A stretch of 64,000 nt of DNA, taken from the NCBI RefSeq assembly GCF_014200595.1, contig NZ_JACHCG010000004.1, forward strand, positions 310,001-374,000. Direction: 5' to 3'. The translations under genes were made by a program, and so were the position numbers. This document shows positions 55,032 through 63,953 of the stretch, piece by piece. How positions within the stretch are numbered: the stretch's first letter is position 1; each line of letters begins with the position of its first letter. This DNA comes from Pedobacter cryoconitis. GTDB lineage: Bacteria; Bacteroidota; Bacteroidia; Sphingobacteriales; Sphingobacteriaceae. The notes beneath the pieces were generated by a model that was not told the DNA's origin, did no database searches, and saw only the letters and a program-made list of their open reading frames with translations.

Positions 55032-56003
55032 TTACTTTTTACGTTCCGTTGTATAACGAACTAATTGTTCAAGCCCTGTTCTGGCTTCACTCTCTTCAAA
55101 AGTATATAGGATATCAAACGCTTCCTGCTGATACTGTGCCATTTTTTCATTGGCATAATGTACCCCCTGCTTTTCATTCACAAAATCAATGATCTGCTGT
55201 ATTTTAGCAGGCTCATCATTGTGATTCTTCACCAGGTTAATCATTTTCTTTTTCTCCGCCTTGTCTGCACGATTTAAAGCATAAATTAAAGGAAGTGTAA
55301 CTTTCTTTTCCTTAATATCTATCCCTAAAGGTTTACCCACATCGTCCGTTCCAAAATCGAAAGTATCATCCTTAATCTGGAAAGCAATACCAACCTTCTC
55401 TCCGAATAAACGCATCTTTTCAATCGTCTCATCGTCCGCACCAGCTGATGCAGCACCACAAGCACAACAAGAAGCAATCAGTGAGGCGGTCTTCTGACGG
55501 ATAACATCAAAATAAAGTTCTTCCCCGATGTCCATCCTGCGCACCTTCTCAATTTGTAACAACTCTCCCTCACTCATCTGCTTAACCGCTTCAGAAACGA
55601 TTTGCAAAAGACGGAATTCATTGTTATTTACAGAAAGCAAAAGCCCTTTGGCCAGCAAATAATCACCAACCAGCACCGCAATCTTATTTTTCCACAAAGC
55701 ATTGATAGAAAAGAAGCCCCTGCGCTCATAAGCATTATCGACTACATCATCATGAACAAGTGTTGCGGTATGTAATAACTCAACCAGGGCAGCACCACGA
55801 TGTGTGGATTCAATAATCCCCCCGCAAAGTTTAGCGGCAAAGAAAACAAACATAGGTCTGATCTGCTTACCTTTTCTCTTGACGATATAGTGTGTGATCC
55901 GATCCAATAATGGAGCATCACTGTGCATGGAGGCCTTGAACTTTTCTTCAAAGACTGCTATATCTGCGGCTATGGGTTTCTTAATCTGATTTATTCCCGG
56001 CAT
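55032..56003 (-). CDS. Polyprenyl diphosphate synthase
   Basis: The 323-residue trans-prenyltransferase extends allylic diphosphates with isopentenyl diphosphate, probably for the menaquinone side chain. The first aspartate-rich motif is in ATLVHDDVVDNAYERRG near residue 80, and the second is FQIKDDTFDFGTDD near 210. GKQIRPMFVFFAAKL is the family's substrate-binding block. The length fits octaprenyl/heptaprenyl (IspB-like) synthases; chain length cannot be read reliably. It is a single gene. Confidence 0.93.
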   Translation of the reverse strand: MPGINQIKKPIAADIAVFEEKFKASMHSDAPLLDRITHYIVKRKGKQIRPMFVFFAAKLCGGIIESTHRGAALVELLHTATLVHDDVVDNAYERRGFFSINALWKNKIAVLVGDYLLAKGLLLSVNNNEFRLLQIVSEAVKQMSEGELLQIEKVRRMDIGEELYFDVIRQKTASLIASCCACGAASAGADDETIEKMRLFGEKVGIAFQIKDDTFDFGTDDVGKPLGIDIKEKKVTLPLIYALNRADKAEKKKMINLVKNHNDEPAKIQQIIDFVNEKQGVHYANEKMAQYQQEAFDILYTFEESEARTGLEQLVRYTTERKK

Positions 56004-56082
56004 TCAGGTTTGAAATATTTGCAAACTTAACTAAATTCAGTTAATTCTGCTTGAATGAAATTTTAAAATTGAATTATTAAGT

Positions 56083-57051
56083 CTAGTGCTTTAAAGTAAT
56101 GTGCTGAAAGATCTGTTCTGCATGAATCCTGGAATTTTCAATAAACCATTTATGCGTGTCCATCCCTCCGCAAACTACCCCTGCAAGATATAGACCCGGC
56201 AAGTTTGTTTCCATAGTTTCCGGATTATAAGCCGGAGCTGTACCTGATTCACCATCCAGTTTTACGCCCAGTTTTTTCAGCATCCCAAAATCAGGCTGAT
56301 AACCAGTCATCGCAATCACCCAGTCATTGGCTATAGTGATCGTTTCTTCAGGAGTTTTGATAGTCACGCTATCTTCAGTAATCGCAATTACTTCTGAATT
56401 GAAATAAGCTTTGATCTCTCCTTCTTTAATCCTGTTCTCGATATCCGGGCGCACCCAGTATTTGACATAAGAGCCAATTTCAGAATTACGGATAACCAGC
56501 GTAACCTTCGCGCCCTTCCGGTAAGTTTCCAGCGCAGCATCTATACCAGAATTATTTGCACCAATCACCACGACGTTCTGGAAAGCATATAAATGCGGAT
56601 CTTTATAGTAATGTGCAACTTTAGGCAAACTCTCTCCAGGAATATCCATTAAAAGAGGCACATCATAAAATCCTGTGGATATAATCACATTTTTAGCTTT
56701 ATAGGACCTTTTAGAAGTCTGAACCTCAAATTCACCGGTTGCTATTTTACTAACTTCCTGTACTTTTTCAAAAAGATTAATTTGTAAATCAAATTTCTCT
56801 GCTACCCGGCGATAATATTCTACCGCCTCATTCCGGTTCGGCTTAGGGTTGATACTCACAAACGGCACTTCTCCAATCTCTAACTTTTGAGAAGTAGAGA
56901 AAAAAGTCATAAAAACAGGGTAATTATACAAGCTGTTCACCAGCGCACCCTTTTCTACAATAATATATTTAAGTCCTGCCTTTTGGGCTGCTATTCCACA
57001 AGCCATACCAATCGGGCCAGCACCAATGATCAGCACATCATATTCTTCCAT
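56083..57051 (-). CDS. YpdA-family NADPH:disulfide oxidoreductase (putative bacillithiol disulfide reductase)
   Basis: The 322-residue flavoprotein has an FAD-binding motif near the N terminus (IIGAGPIGMACGIAAQKAGL) and an NADPH-binding motif in the middle (VVIGANNSGIDAALETYRKG), and no CxxC redox pair. This is the YpdA/Bdr type, known to reduce bacillithiol disulfide in Firmicutes and found in many Bacteroidota. I chose the ATG at 57049-57051 over the upstream TTG at 57057. The start is 7 nt after a persulfide dioxygenase-like gene, so the two probably form a thiol/persulfide unit. Confidence 0.82.
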   Translation of the reverse strand: MEEYDVLIIGAGPIGMACGIAAQKAGLKYIIVEKGALVNSLYNYPVFMTFFSTSQKLEIGEVPFVSINPKPNRNEAVEYYRRVAEKFDLQINLFEKVQEVSKIATGEFEVQTSKRSYKAKNVIISTGFYDVPLLMDIPGESLPKVAHYYKDPHLYAFQNVVVIGANNSGIDAALETYRKGAKVTLVIRNSEIGSYVKYWVRPDIENRIKEGEIKAYFNSEVIAITEDSVTIKTPEETITIANDWVIAMTGYQPDFGMLKKLGVKLDGESGTAPAYNPETMETNLPGLYLAGVVCGGMDTHKWFIENSRIHAEQIFQHITLKH

Positions 57052-57058
57052 TAACAAA

Positions 57059-58474
57059 TCAGGATTTAAGTTCTTTGGCTGACGCAGCGTTATCTGTGCG
57101 TTTCAGACCTGTGGAACGGATGGCAGCATAACCGCCTTTGATATCAATTACGTTCTCTACCCCTCTTGCTTTAAGGATAGACGCGGCAATCATTGACCGG
57201 TAACCTCCTGCGCAGTGGATATAATAAGTTGCTGAAGGATTGATTTCATTCGTCCAGTCATTGATATAATCCAGCGGACGGGTTAAAGTACACTCTAAAT
57301 GTCCGGCTTCATATTCTCCGGGCTTACGGACATCCAGTACTTTCAAATCCGGATGAGCGTGCATCATTTCTTCAAATTCAGACACAGATACTGAACCAAT
57401 AGTTTCTACATCCTTACCCGCTTTTATCCATGCAGCAATACCACCTTCCAGATAACCAATAGTATGGTCATAGCCGACTCTGGCCAGACGGGTAATCGCC
57501 TCTTCCGCTTTTCCTTCTTCTACAATGAGCAGTAAAGGTTGCTTCAAATCCGTAATCAATGCACCTACCCAGGGGGCAAACTGTCCGTTCAGCCCAATGT
57601 TAATTGACGATGGGATAAAAGACCGGGCAAAGTCCTGCGGGTCCCTGGTATCCAGGATTAATGCGCCCATGTGATTTACAGTAGCTTCAAATTCTTCCGG
57701 TTCCATTGGGATTAATCCCTTTTCTTTCACCTGGGCGAAACTTTCATAGCCATTTTTATTGATGGCTGCATTCTTCGCAAAATATTGTGGCGGAGGTAAA
57801 GTACCTTCCGTTACTTGTTGAATAAAATCTTCGCGGTTAGCTGTTTTAAGCGCGTAATTAACTTCTTTCTGATGCCCTAAAGTATCAAATGTTTCTTTAC
57901 TCATATGTTTACCACAGGCAGAACCTGCACCATGGGCCGGGTAAACCAGCACATCATCCGGTAAAGAAAGAATTTTCGATTGTAAAGAATCATATAAGAT
58001 TCCAGCCATCTCTTCGGCTGTTTGTGCTCCTTTTTGTACCAGGTCTGGTCTGCCTACGTCTCCGATAAAAAGTGTATCCCCTGTAAAAATACAGTAAGGC
58101 TTGCCATCTTTATCACTCAGTAAATAGGTTGTAGATTCAGGGGTATGGCCCGGCGTATGTAAAGTCGTAATTGTTAAATCCCCGATTTTAAACGTTTCTC
58201 CATCCTGTGCAATATGAGAATCAAAAGTTGTTTGTGCAGTAGGTCCGTAAATAATTTTCGCACCTGAATGCTGGGCAAGATCAACGTGCCCGGAAACGAA
58301 ATCAGCATGAAAATGTGTTTCAAAGATATATTTGATGGTTGCACCAGCCAGCTTAGCTTTTTTAAGATAAGGCTGAACTTCCCTTAAAGGATCAATAATT
58401 GCCGCCTCTCCATTGCTCTCAATATAATAAGCTGCCTCGGCCAGACAGCCCGTATAAATTTGCTCTATCTTCAT
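57059..58474 (-). CDS. MBL-fold persulfide dioxygenase with two rhodanese domains (CstB-like)
   Basis: The 471-residue protein has an N-terminal metallo-beta-lactamase domain of the ETHE1/persulfide dioxygenase type: THFHADFVSGH (iron ligands), HTPGHTPES and FTGDTLFIGDVGRPDL. Rhodanese domain 1 (LILDTRDPQDFARSF, residues about 260-355) lacks the active-site Cys, which is replaced in LLLIVEEGKAEE. Domain 2 (LKVLDVRKPGEYEAGHLE) has Cys in YIHCAGGYRS. An active dioxygenase, a pseudo-rhodanese and an active rhodanese in this order match S. aureus CstB, which oxidises persulfides to thiosulfate. Confidence 0.88.
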   Translation of the reverse strand: MKIEQIYTGCLAEAAYYIESNGEAAIIDPLREVQPYLKKAKLAGATIKYIFETHFHADFVSGHVDLAQHSGAKIIYGPTAQTTFDSHIAQDGETFKIGDLTITTLHTPGHTPESTTYLLSDKDGKPYCIFTGDTLFIGDVGRPDLVQKGAQTAEEMAGILYDSLQSKILSLPDDVLVYPAHGAGSACGKHMSKETFDTLGHQKEVNYALKTANREDFIQQVTEGTLPPPQYFAKNAAINKNGYESFAQVKEKGLIPMEPEEFEATVNHMGALILDTRDPQDFARSFIPSSINIGLNGQFAPWVGALITDLKQPLLLIVEEGKAEEAITRLARVGYDHTIGYLEGGIAAWIKAGKDVETIGSVSVSEFEEMMHAHPDLKVLDVRKPGEYEAGHLECTLTRPLDYINDWTNEINPSATYYIHCAGGYRSMIAASILKARGVENVIDIKGGYAAIRSTGLKRTDNAASAKELKS

Positions 58475-58492
58475 CTAGAATATGTTTTTATA

Positions 58493-59509
58493 TTACGCTG
58501 TTAACTCACCGCGCAAAGATTGCTCCATTAGCCCGGCAATTTCAGTATTTGTAAGATTTTGACCCATCAAATACATTAGCTTGGTTACTGTCGCCTCAAA
58601 TGTCATATCAAATCCGCTGATAATGCCCATTTGCTGTAATTTTTTACTTGTTTCATATTTACCCAGTTCAACTGATCCTCCCTGACATTGCGAAATGTCA
58701 ACAATCAGTTTACCCTGATCTATGGCAGCTTGCAAGCTGTCAATAAACCATTTTGCAGTCGTGGTATTACCCGAACCAAAGGTTTCCAGGACAATTGCAT
58801 CTACTGATGACGTGGTAATCGCCTGAACAGCCTGCGGGGTAATACCCGGATACAACTTCAGCACCCCGATATTAGCATTGAAGTTAGATTGTACCACTAA
58901 AGGTTCTTGCGGAAGATCGTGAATATAATTCGTATAGAAAGAAAGGCTTACTCCCGCTTCTGCCAGAATGTGATAGTTTGGAGATTGAAAAGCTTCAAAC
59001 TTCTCTGAATTATACTTGATGGAGCGGTTTCCGCGGAACAGCTGATAATCGAAATAAATACAAACTTCTGGCACCATTGCTACGCCGTTAATTTTAGTAG
59101 CAACAATTTCAAGGGCAGTGATTAAATTCTCTTTGGCATCTGTCCGGATTTCTCCAATAGGCAGCTGCGAACCAGTCAGTACCACTGGTTTGGCCAGGTT
59201 CTTCAGCATAAAGCTCAGTGCAGAAGCCGTATAAGCCATCGTATCAGAACCGTGCAACACAACAAATCCATCATAATCGTCATAGGTGTCTTCTATAATT
59301 CTGGCCAGCTCTGCCCAGATAACCGGGTCCATGTTGGAAGAATCCAGAATGGGATTAAAAGAGTGTACCGACAAATGATAATTCAAACGGGCCAGTTCAG
59401 GTACATTCTGCTGGATCTGTTCAAAATCAAAAGGAATTAATGAACCCGTTAGCGGGTTGTTGACCATACCGATAGTTCCACCTGTATAGATAATGAGAAT
59501 TTTTGTCAT
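58493..59509 (-). CDS. ansA: Type I (cytoplasmic) L-asparaginase
   Basis: The 338-residue enzyme hydrolyses asparagine to aspartate and ammonia. The first catalytic motif IIYTGGTIGM contains the nucleophile Thr near residue 11, and the second, GFVVLHGSDTMAYTASALSF, holds the Thr/Lys/Asp group. There is no signal peptide, which fits the type I cytoplasmic form. It lies 18 nt upstream of the CstB-like gene and 6 nt downstream of tatD, so these four minus-strand genes could be one transcript. Confidence 0.93.
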   Translation of the reverse strand: MTKILIIYTGGTIGMVNNPLTGSLIPFDFEQIQQNVPELARLNYHLSVHSFNPILDSSNMDPVIWAELARIIEDTYDDYDGFVVLHGSDTMAYTASALSFMLKNLAKPVVLTGSQLPIGEIRTDAKENLITALEIVATKINGVAMVPEVCIYFDYQLFRGNRSIKYNSEKFEAFQSPNYHILAEAGVSLSFYTNYIHDLPQEPLVVQSNFNANIGVLKLYPGITPQAVQAITTSSVDAIVLETFGSGNTTTAKWFIDSLQAAIDQGKLIVDISQCQGGSVELGKYETSKKLQQMGIISGFDMTFEATVTKLMYLMGQNLTNTEIAGLMEQSLRGELTA

Positions 59510-59515
59510 GTAAAG

Positions 59516-60283
59516 CTAGACGTTAAATATTTTTATAGAATTAGCTGTAGTTACTTCTGCTACTTTTTCCACAGGGATATGATAAATGTCAGCAACCTTC
59601 TGTGCAATGTGTACCAGGTAACTGCTTTCGTTAGGTTTACCTCTGTAAGGTACAGGCGCAAGATATGGTGAATCTGTTTCCAGTACCAGGTGTTCCAGGT
59701 CTATATGTGAAAGTACTTCGTCCAGGCCAGCCTTTTTATAAGTAACCACACCACCTATCCCTAAGTAGAAGCCTAATTCAATAGTTCTTTGTGCTTGCTC
59801 CAGGTTACCGGTAAAACAATGAAGGATTCCTCTAAGATCTTCTCCTTTTTCCGCTTCCAGTACTTCAAATACTTCATCAAAAGCTTCGCGGCAATGAATC
59901 ACAATCGGAAGCTTTAATTCCTTAGCCCATCTGATTTGTTCATAAAAGGCATCCTGTTGCATTGCAAGCGTAGTTTTATCCCAGTAAAGGTCAATACCGA
60001 TCTCGCCAATAGCGTAAATCTTTCTGCCTTCAATGCTTTGATGAATTTCTTTTAGTACTTCCTGATAGCCTTCTTTGACCTCGCAAGGATGCAGGCCTGC
60101 CATTGCAAAACAATTATCAGGATACTTTCTGACCAGGTCATCGATCTTTGCGATGGAAGAGATATCAACATTAGGAAGGAATAAACGGTCTATTTTATTT
60201 TCGAAACAGCGCTGAAAAAGCAGCGCCTGTTTTTCCTCCTCCGTTTCGTAATACAAATGCGTATGCGTATCGGTTAAAAACAT
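59516..60283 (-). CDS. TatD-family metal-dependent deoxyribonuclease
   Basis: The 255-residue protein shows the TatD metal-site motifs in order: DTHTHLYYETEEE, AIGEIGIDLYWDK, IVIHCREAFDE, GILHCFTGN and LETDSPYLAPVPYRGKPNES. Family members are 3'-5' exonucleases acting on DNA or D-aminoacyl-DNA or -tRNA products. It follows a terminator that ends the FKBP gene, so transcription probably starts in the short gap at 60284-60300 or by readthrough. Confidence 0.93.
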   Translation of the reverse strand: MFLTDTHTHLYYETEEEKQALLFQRCFENKIDRLFLPNVDISSIAKIDDLVRKYPDNCFAMAGLHPCEVKEGYQEVLKEIHQSIEGRKIYAIGEIGIDLYWDKTTLAMQQDAFYEQIRWAKELKLPIVIHCREAFDEVFEVLEAEKGEDLRGILHCFTGNLEQAQRTIELGFYLGIGGVVTYKKAGLDEVLSHIDLEHLVLETDSPYLAPVPYRGKPNESSYLVHIAQKVADIYHIPVEKVAEVTTANSIKIFNV

Positions 60284-60301
60284 AAAACAAAGTTAATAAA
60301 A

Positions 60302-60331
60302 AAACCCTGTCCGGATTACCGGACAGGGTTT
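60302..60331 (-). terminator. Terminator of the FKBP lipoprotein gene
   Basis: AAACCCTGTCCGG (60302-60314) and CCGGACAGGGTTT (60319-60331) form a perfect 13-bp stem with a 4-nt loop. On the minus strand it is followed by a run of seven Ts. It separates the FKBP gene from tatD. Confidence 0.93.
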
Positions 60332-60353
60332 ATACGTTTGATTAAAATCAAAA

Positions 60354-61346
60354 TTATTTTTTAGCAGCAGGAGCCATAACCGGCGCAGCAGCAGCTGGTG
60401 CACCTGTAGGTTTTTTGATGTCAGTAATTTCAACATCAAAAGCCAATGGAGAGAATGGGGTGATACCGCCTTGTGGCATTCCACCTTCACCGTAAGCTAA
60501 TTTTGAAGGAATGATTAAAGTGATTTTTCCACCTTTACCAATTAACTTCAAACCTTCGTCAAATCCTGGAATTGCTCTTCCAATAGTAAATGGACGCGGG
60601 CCATATTGTGCCATTGCATTGAATTTACCTGATTCTTTAGCCACTTTTTCGATACTTGTATCAAAAATGCTTTCTTTACCATCAGATTTTTTAGTTAGTA
60701 ATTTACCAGTGTAATTTACCATTAAAGTATCTGTAGGTGTAGCTCTTTGTGCATCACCGGGAGCTGTAATTACATATTGTAAACCAGAAGCAGTAGTTTG
60801 TACTTTTAGTTTATTGTCTTCGATAAAGTTTTTGATTTTACCAGCTTCAGCAGCTTTATGTTTAGCAACAGTAGCCTGGAAATCTTTCTGGAAAAACTCA
60901 GTCGCTTTTTTCTGGAAAGTTGAATCCGCTTCACCTTTAGCTTTGTGCATTACTTTTTCGATTTTCACAGTGAAAACCATGTATTTGTCTTTTTGAGTAG
61001 CTGGTTTTGGCTGGTTTGAATATTTAGCCATTGAATCCAGGTCAATTTTGAAAGTAGCACTATCGCCTTCTGCTAATAACATTAAAGCGTCAGAGATATC
61101 TCCTGCCCATTGTTTTTTAGATACAGGGAATACAGCTGGTTGCTGAATATCATAAGTACTGCTGGTTACTGAATCTTTCTCAGTTTTCTGGATTGCATTG
61201 ATTTTGATAATATCACCTTCAACGATTTTGTCTTTTCCTTCAGTCTTGTGGATCGTGTACATCAGGCCTCCCGGACCTTTTTTGAAGTTGTTACAAGCTG
61301 CTAAACCAAGTGTAGCGGCAAAAAGAATTACTAATGTTTTTTTCAT
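60354..61346 (-). CDS. FKBP-type peptidyl-prolyl isomerase lipoprotein
   Basis: I use the ATG at 61344-61346, which starts MKKTLVILFAATLGLAACNN. Its lipobox LAAC fits a lipoprotein, whereas the open frame extends 13 codons further upstream (to 61385) into a charged leader. The 330-residue protein has a helical middle part (AEAGKIKNFIEDNKLKVQ) and a C-terminal FKBP domain (TLMVNYTGKLL, IGRAIPGFDEGLKLIGKGGK, YGEGGMPQGGITPFSPLAFD). It ends in an Ala/Pro-rich tail. It would assist folding in the cell envelope. The 61347-61512 region carries a repeat shared with accA. Confidence 0.88.
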   Translation of the reverse strand: MKKTLVILFAATLGLAACNNFKKGPGGLMYTIHKTEGKDKIVEGDIIKINAIQKTEKDSVTSSTYDIQQPAVFPVSKKQWAGDISDALMLLAEGDSATFKIDLDSMAKYSNQPKPATQKDKYMVFTVKIEKVMHKAKGEADSTFQKKATEFFQKDFQATVAKHKAAEAGKIKNFIEDNKLKVQTTASGLQYVITAPGDAQRATPTDTLMVNYTGKLLTKKSDGKESIFDTSIEKVAKESGKFNAMAQYGPRPFTIGRAIPGFDEGLKLIGKGGKITLIIPSKLAYGEGGMPQGGITPFSPLAFDVEITDIKKPTGAPAAAAPVMAPAAKK

Positions 61347-61458
61347 TTTAGATTTATTGTGTTTTATTTTAATTTCATGAAGCACGCTTCAGCTATCCTG
61401 CAATTTATACAATCTATGCTTTACGTTCCATTTTATTTGTTTGTTTTTTCTTTTAGAG

Positions 61459-61484
61459 TCTAAATTTAAACAGACGCTTACAAA
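61459..61484 (-). repeat. 26-bp element, copy 2 (upstream of FKBP lipoprotein gene)
   Basis: TCTAAATTTAAACAG followed by ACGCTTACAAA matches 35323-35348 at 24 of 26 positions, in the same orientation relative to a downstream minus-strand gene. The start of that gene is 113 nt away. No TAnnTTTG is found at a normal distance, so it may mark a different promoter class or an operator. Confidence 0.55.
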
Positions 61485-61512
61485 AAGCAAGTTTAAGCAA
61501 ACTTTAAATTAA

Positions 61513-62523
61513 TTACTGCAATAATTGTGTTTTATACTCCGGTAAAATAGATTTAAAGTATGCAATCGTATCTTCAAGGTTCAAATCAGAGTATCCGCCA
61601 GCTGCATTTCTATGCCCGCCACCATTGAAAAACTTCTTACAAATCTCATTCGCAGGAAAATCACCCGTTGAGCGCAAAGATAATTTAACTTTATCTGTCC
61701 TTTCAATGATAAAAGCTGCTAATTTAATTCCATTGATGGAAAGTGCATAGTTTACAATTCCCTCTGTATCACCAGTAACGATGCTGAAGCGTTTAAGTTC
61801 TTCGGCAGTAACTGAAATAATAGCAGTATTAAATTCCCTGATGATTTCCAGTTTATTAGTCAGACAGTTCCCCAGGAAACGCAAACGGTTTTCTGTAGCA
61901 TTGTCATAAACTAACTGGTGAATACGCCAGTGCTCTGCTCCCGCATCAATCAGATCAGCACCAATACGGTAAACTGTAGAAGTTGCAGAAGGGAAACGGA
62001 ATGAACCTGAGTCGGTCATAATACCGGTATATAAACAGGTCGCAATGTCTTTATTCATCAGTTCACCATCTTTCAGTTCATTGACAATAAAGTCGTAAAC
62101 CAGCTGGGCCGCTGCACAAGCATTGATACTCCAATGTCTGTAATCGTCAAAATCTTCAGGATCAAGGTGATGATCGATCATAATTTTGTAGGCAGATGAA
62201 TTCCGGATTACTTCTCCAAGCTCGTTGATACGGCTCAGGGTATTGAAGTCCAGACAGAATACCAGCGCAGCATCAGCAACTAATTGCTCTGCTTCTTCTT
62301 TGGCTTCTGTATAAATCATTACATCAGAGTTATTTGGTAACCAGTGTAAGAAATACGGATAATCTGTTGGGGTAATTACTTTGACATGGTGCCCTTTCTG
62401 GATCAAATATGCGTATAAGCCCAAAGAAGAGCCCATAGCATCGCCATCAGGTTTATGGTGTGTAGTAATTACAATTTTCTGCGGCGTTGCCAGCAATGTT
62501 TTGAGTTGGGAAAGGGATAGCAT
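61513..62523 (-). CDS. DHH-family bifunctional oligoribonuclease/PAP phosphatase, NrnA-like
   Basis: The 336-residue protein has the DHH phosphoesterase motifs: ITTHHKPDGDAMGSSLGL (motif I), VFCLDFNTLSRI (motif II), MIDHHLDPEDF (DHH) and the C-terminal DHHA1 signature GGGHRNAAGG. NrnA degrades short RNA oligonucleotides and removes phosphate from pAp. There is no membrane segment. It is divergent from ndk, with 149 bp between them. Confidence 0.92.
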   Translation of the reverse strand: MLSLSQLKTLLATPQKIVITTHHKPDGDAMGSSLGLYAYLIQKGHHVKVITPTDYPYFLHWLPNNSDVMIYTEAKEEAEQLVADAALVFCLDFNTLSRINELGEVIRNSSAYKIMIDHHLDPEDFDDYRHWSINACAAAQLVYDFIVNELKDGELMNKDIATCLYTGIMTDSGSFRFPSATSTVYRIGADLIDAGAEHWRIHQLVYDNATENRLRFLGNCLTNKLEIIREFNTAIISVTAEELKRFSIVTGDTEGIVNYALSINGIKLAAFIIERTDKVKLSLRSTGDFPANEICKKFFNGGGHRNAAGGYSDLNLEDTIAYFKSILPEYKTQLLQ

Positions 62524-62645
62524 AATTTTCGCTGCAAATCTAATAATTTAATGAATAGGAAGCTGTTTAATTTTAATCAGATGTGCCTGAACAATTTTCT
62601 GGTAGCTTCTTTTAATTAGGTGTTTAATATTAACTATAGAAAATG

Positions 62646-62653
62646 TAATTTTG
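62646..62653 (+). promoter_or_regulatory. Candidate -7 element of ndk
   Basis: TAATTTTG matches TAnnTTTG exactly and ends 19 nt before the ndk ATG. No clear TTG is found at the -33 position, so support is partial. Confidence 0.45.
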
Positions 62654-62672
62654 CAAAATAAATAACACAAAG

Positions 62673-63092
62673 ATGACTACAAACAGAACATTTACAATGA
62701 TTAAGCCAGATGCAGTTGCAAATGGACATATCGGAGCAATTATCAATGACATTACTGCTGCTGGTTTTAAAATCATTGCTTTAAAATACACTCATTTAAC
62801 GGCAGAAACTGCTGGTAAATTCTATGAAGTACACAAAGATCGTCCATTTTATGGTGATTTAGTTAGCTTTATGTCTTCTGGACCTATCGTAGCTGCCATT
62901 CTTGAAAAAGATAATGCTATTGAAGACTTCAGAAAATTAATCGGTGCTACAAACCCTGCTGATGCAGCGGAAGGTACTATCCGTCAAAAATATGCTAAAT
63001 CTATCGATGCGAATGCTGTTCACGGATCTGATTCGGACGAGAACGCTGCAATCGAAGGAGATTTCTTCTTCACTGCTGCTGAACGTTTCTAG
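62673..63092 (+). CDS. ndk: Nucleoside diphosphate kinase
   Basis: Ndk balances NTP pools by transferring the ATP gamma-phosphate through a phospho-histidine. The 139-residue protein has the usual blocks: [62 protein letters not shown] and the active-site His117 in [12 protein letters not shown]. The length is standard. A clear terminator lies 21 nt after its stop. Confidence 0.97.
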   Translation: MTTNRTFTMIKPDAVANGHIGAIINDITAAGFKIIALKYTHLTAETAGKFYEVHKDRPFYGDLVSFMSSGPIVAAILEKDNAIEDFRKLIGATNPADAAEGTIRQKYAKSIDANAVHGSDSDENAAIEGDFFFTAAERF

Positions 63093-63112
63093 TTTTTGCT
63101 GAATAAAATTAT

Positions 63113-63143
63113 AAAATAAGCACTCTTATGGGGTGCTTATTTT
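63113..63143 (+). terminator. Terminator of ndk
   Basis: AAAATAAGCAC (63113-63123) and GTGCTTATTTT (63133-63143) form a perfect 11-bp stem with a 9-nt loop. The T run lies at the 3' end of the stem. Confidence 0.85.
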
Positions 63144-63174
63144 CGTTACGACAACATTGAACCAATTCTAAAAC

Positions 63175-63897
63175 ATGAAGAAATTAATCATTACCCTTTT
63201 GATTCCTTTTTGCGGTTATGCGGTAACTGCACAGACTAAACGTAAACCTGCAACAAAAAAAGCACTTGTAAAATCAACCGCTGCTCCTGCCAGAATGACC
63301 AGCCTTGCAGATTCAGCAAGTTATGCTTTCGGTATTTCCATGGGCTCCGGCTTAAAAACCAATGGTTTGAAAGCACTGAACTATGATTTACTGATTAAAG
63401 GGTTGAAAGATGCTTTTCAGGGACAAACGCCGTTATTAAATGAGCAGGCTTCACAAAAAGCAATCGGAGATCTATTTAAAACAATTACCATGGAAAAATA
63501 TGCACCACAGATCGCTAAGGAAAAAAACTTCCTGGAAGGCAATCTGAAACAAATCAATGTTAAAAATACGGCAAGTGGCTTACAGTATATTGTAATTACT
63601 CCTGGCGAAGGGCCAAAACCTACTGCTACGGATAATGTATTGGTGAATTATAAAGGCACTTTACTGGACGGAAAACAATTTGACAGTTCTTATGATAGAA
63701 AAGAACCGCTTTCTATTGCAGTTAACAGAGTGATTCCAGGATGGACCGAAGGTTTACAACTGATGTCTCCGGGTTCAAAATATAAATTCTTCATTCCTTA
63801 TCAATTAGCTTACGGCGAACGCGCGATGGGAAAAGACATCCCTCCTTACAGTATGCTGATTTTTGAAGTTGAATTATTAAAAATAAACGGTAAATAA
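63175..63897 (+). CDS. Secreted FKBP-type peptidyl-prolyl isomerase, FkpA/Mip-like
   Basis: The 240-residue protein has a signal peptide (MKKLIITLLIPFCGYAVTAQ) and a Lys/Ala-rich linker. The helical dimerisation domain of Mip/FkpA proteins follows (SLADSASYAFGISMGSGLKT, LLIKGLKDAFQGQTPLL). The C-terminal FKBP domain has VLVNYKGTLLDGKQFDSSYD, VNRVIPGWTEGLQLMSPGSK and IPPYSMLIFEVELL. It should act in the periplasm as a folding catalyst and chaperone. It differs from the other FKBP gene here in having no lipobox. Confidence 0.92.
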   Translation: MKKLIITLLIPFCGYAVTAQTKRKPATKKALVKSTAAPARMTSLADSASYAFGISMGSGLKTNGLKALNYDLLIKGLKDAFQGQTPLLNEQASQKAIGDLFKTITMEKYAPQIAKEKNFLEGNLKQINVKNTASGLQYIVITPGEGPKPTATDNVLVNYKGTLLDGKQFDSSYDRKEPLSIAVNRVIPGWTEGLQLMSPGSKYKFFIPYQLAYGERAMGKDIPPYSMLIFEVELLKINGK

Positions 63898-63953
63898 TAT
63901 TTTTAAAAACCATTTCATAGGCGATTTGTTGTGAGTAAATAAATTAACACACT

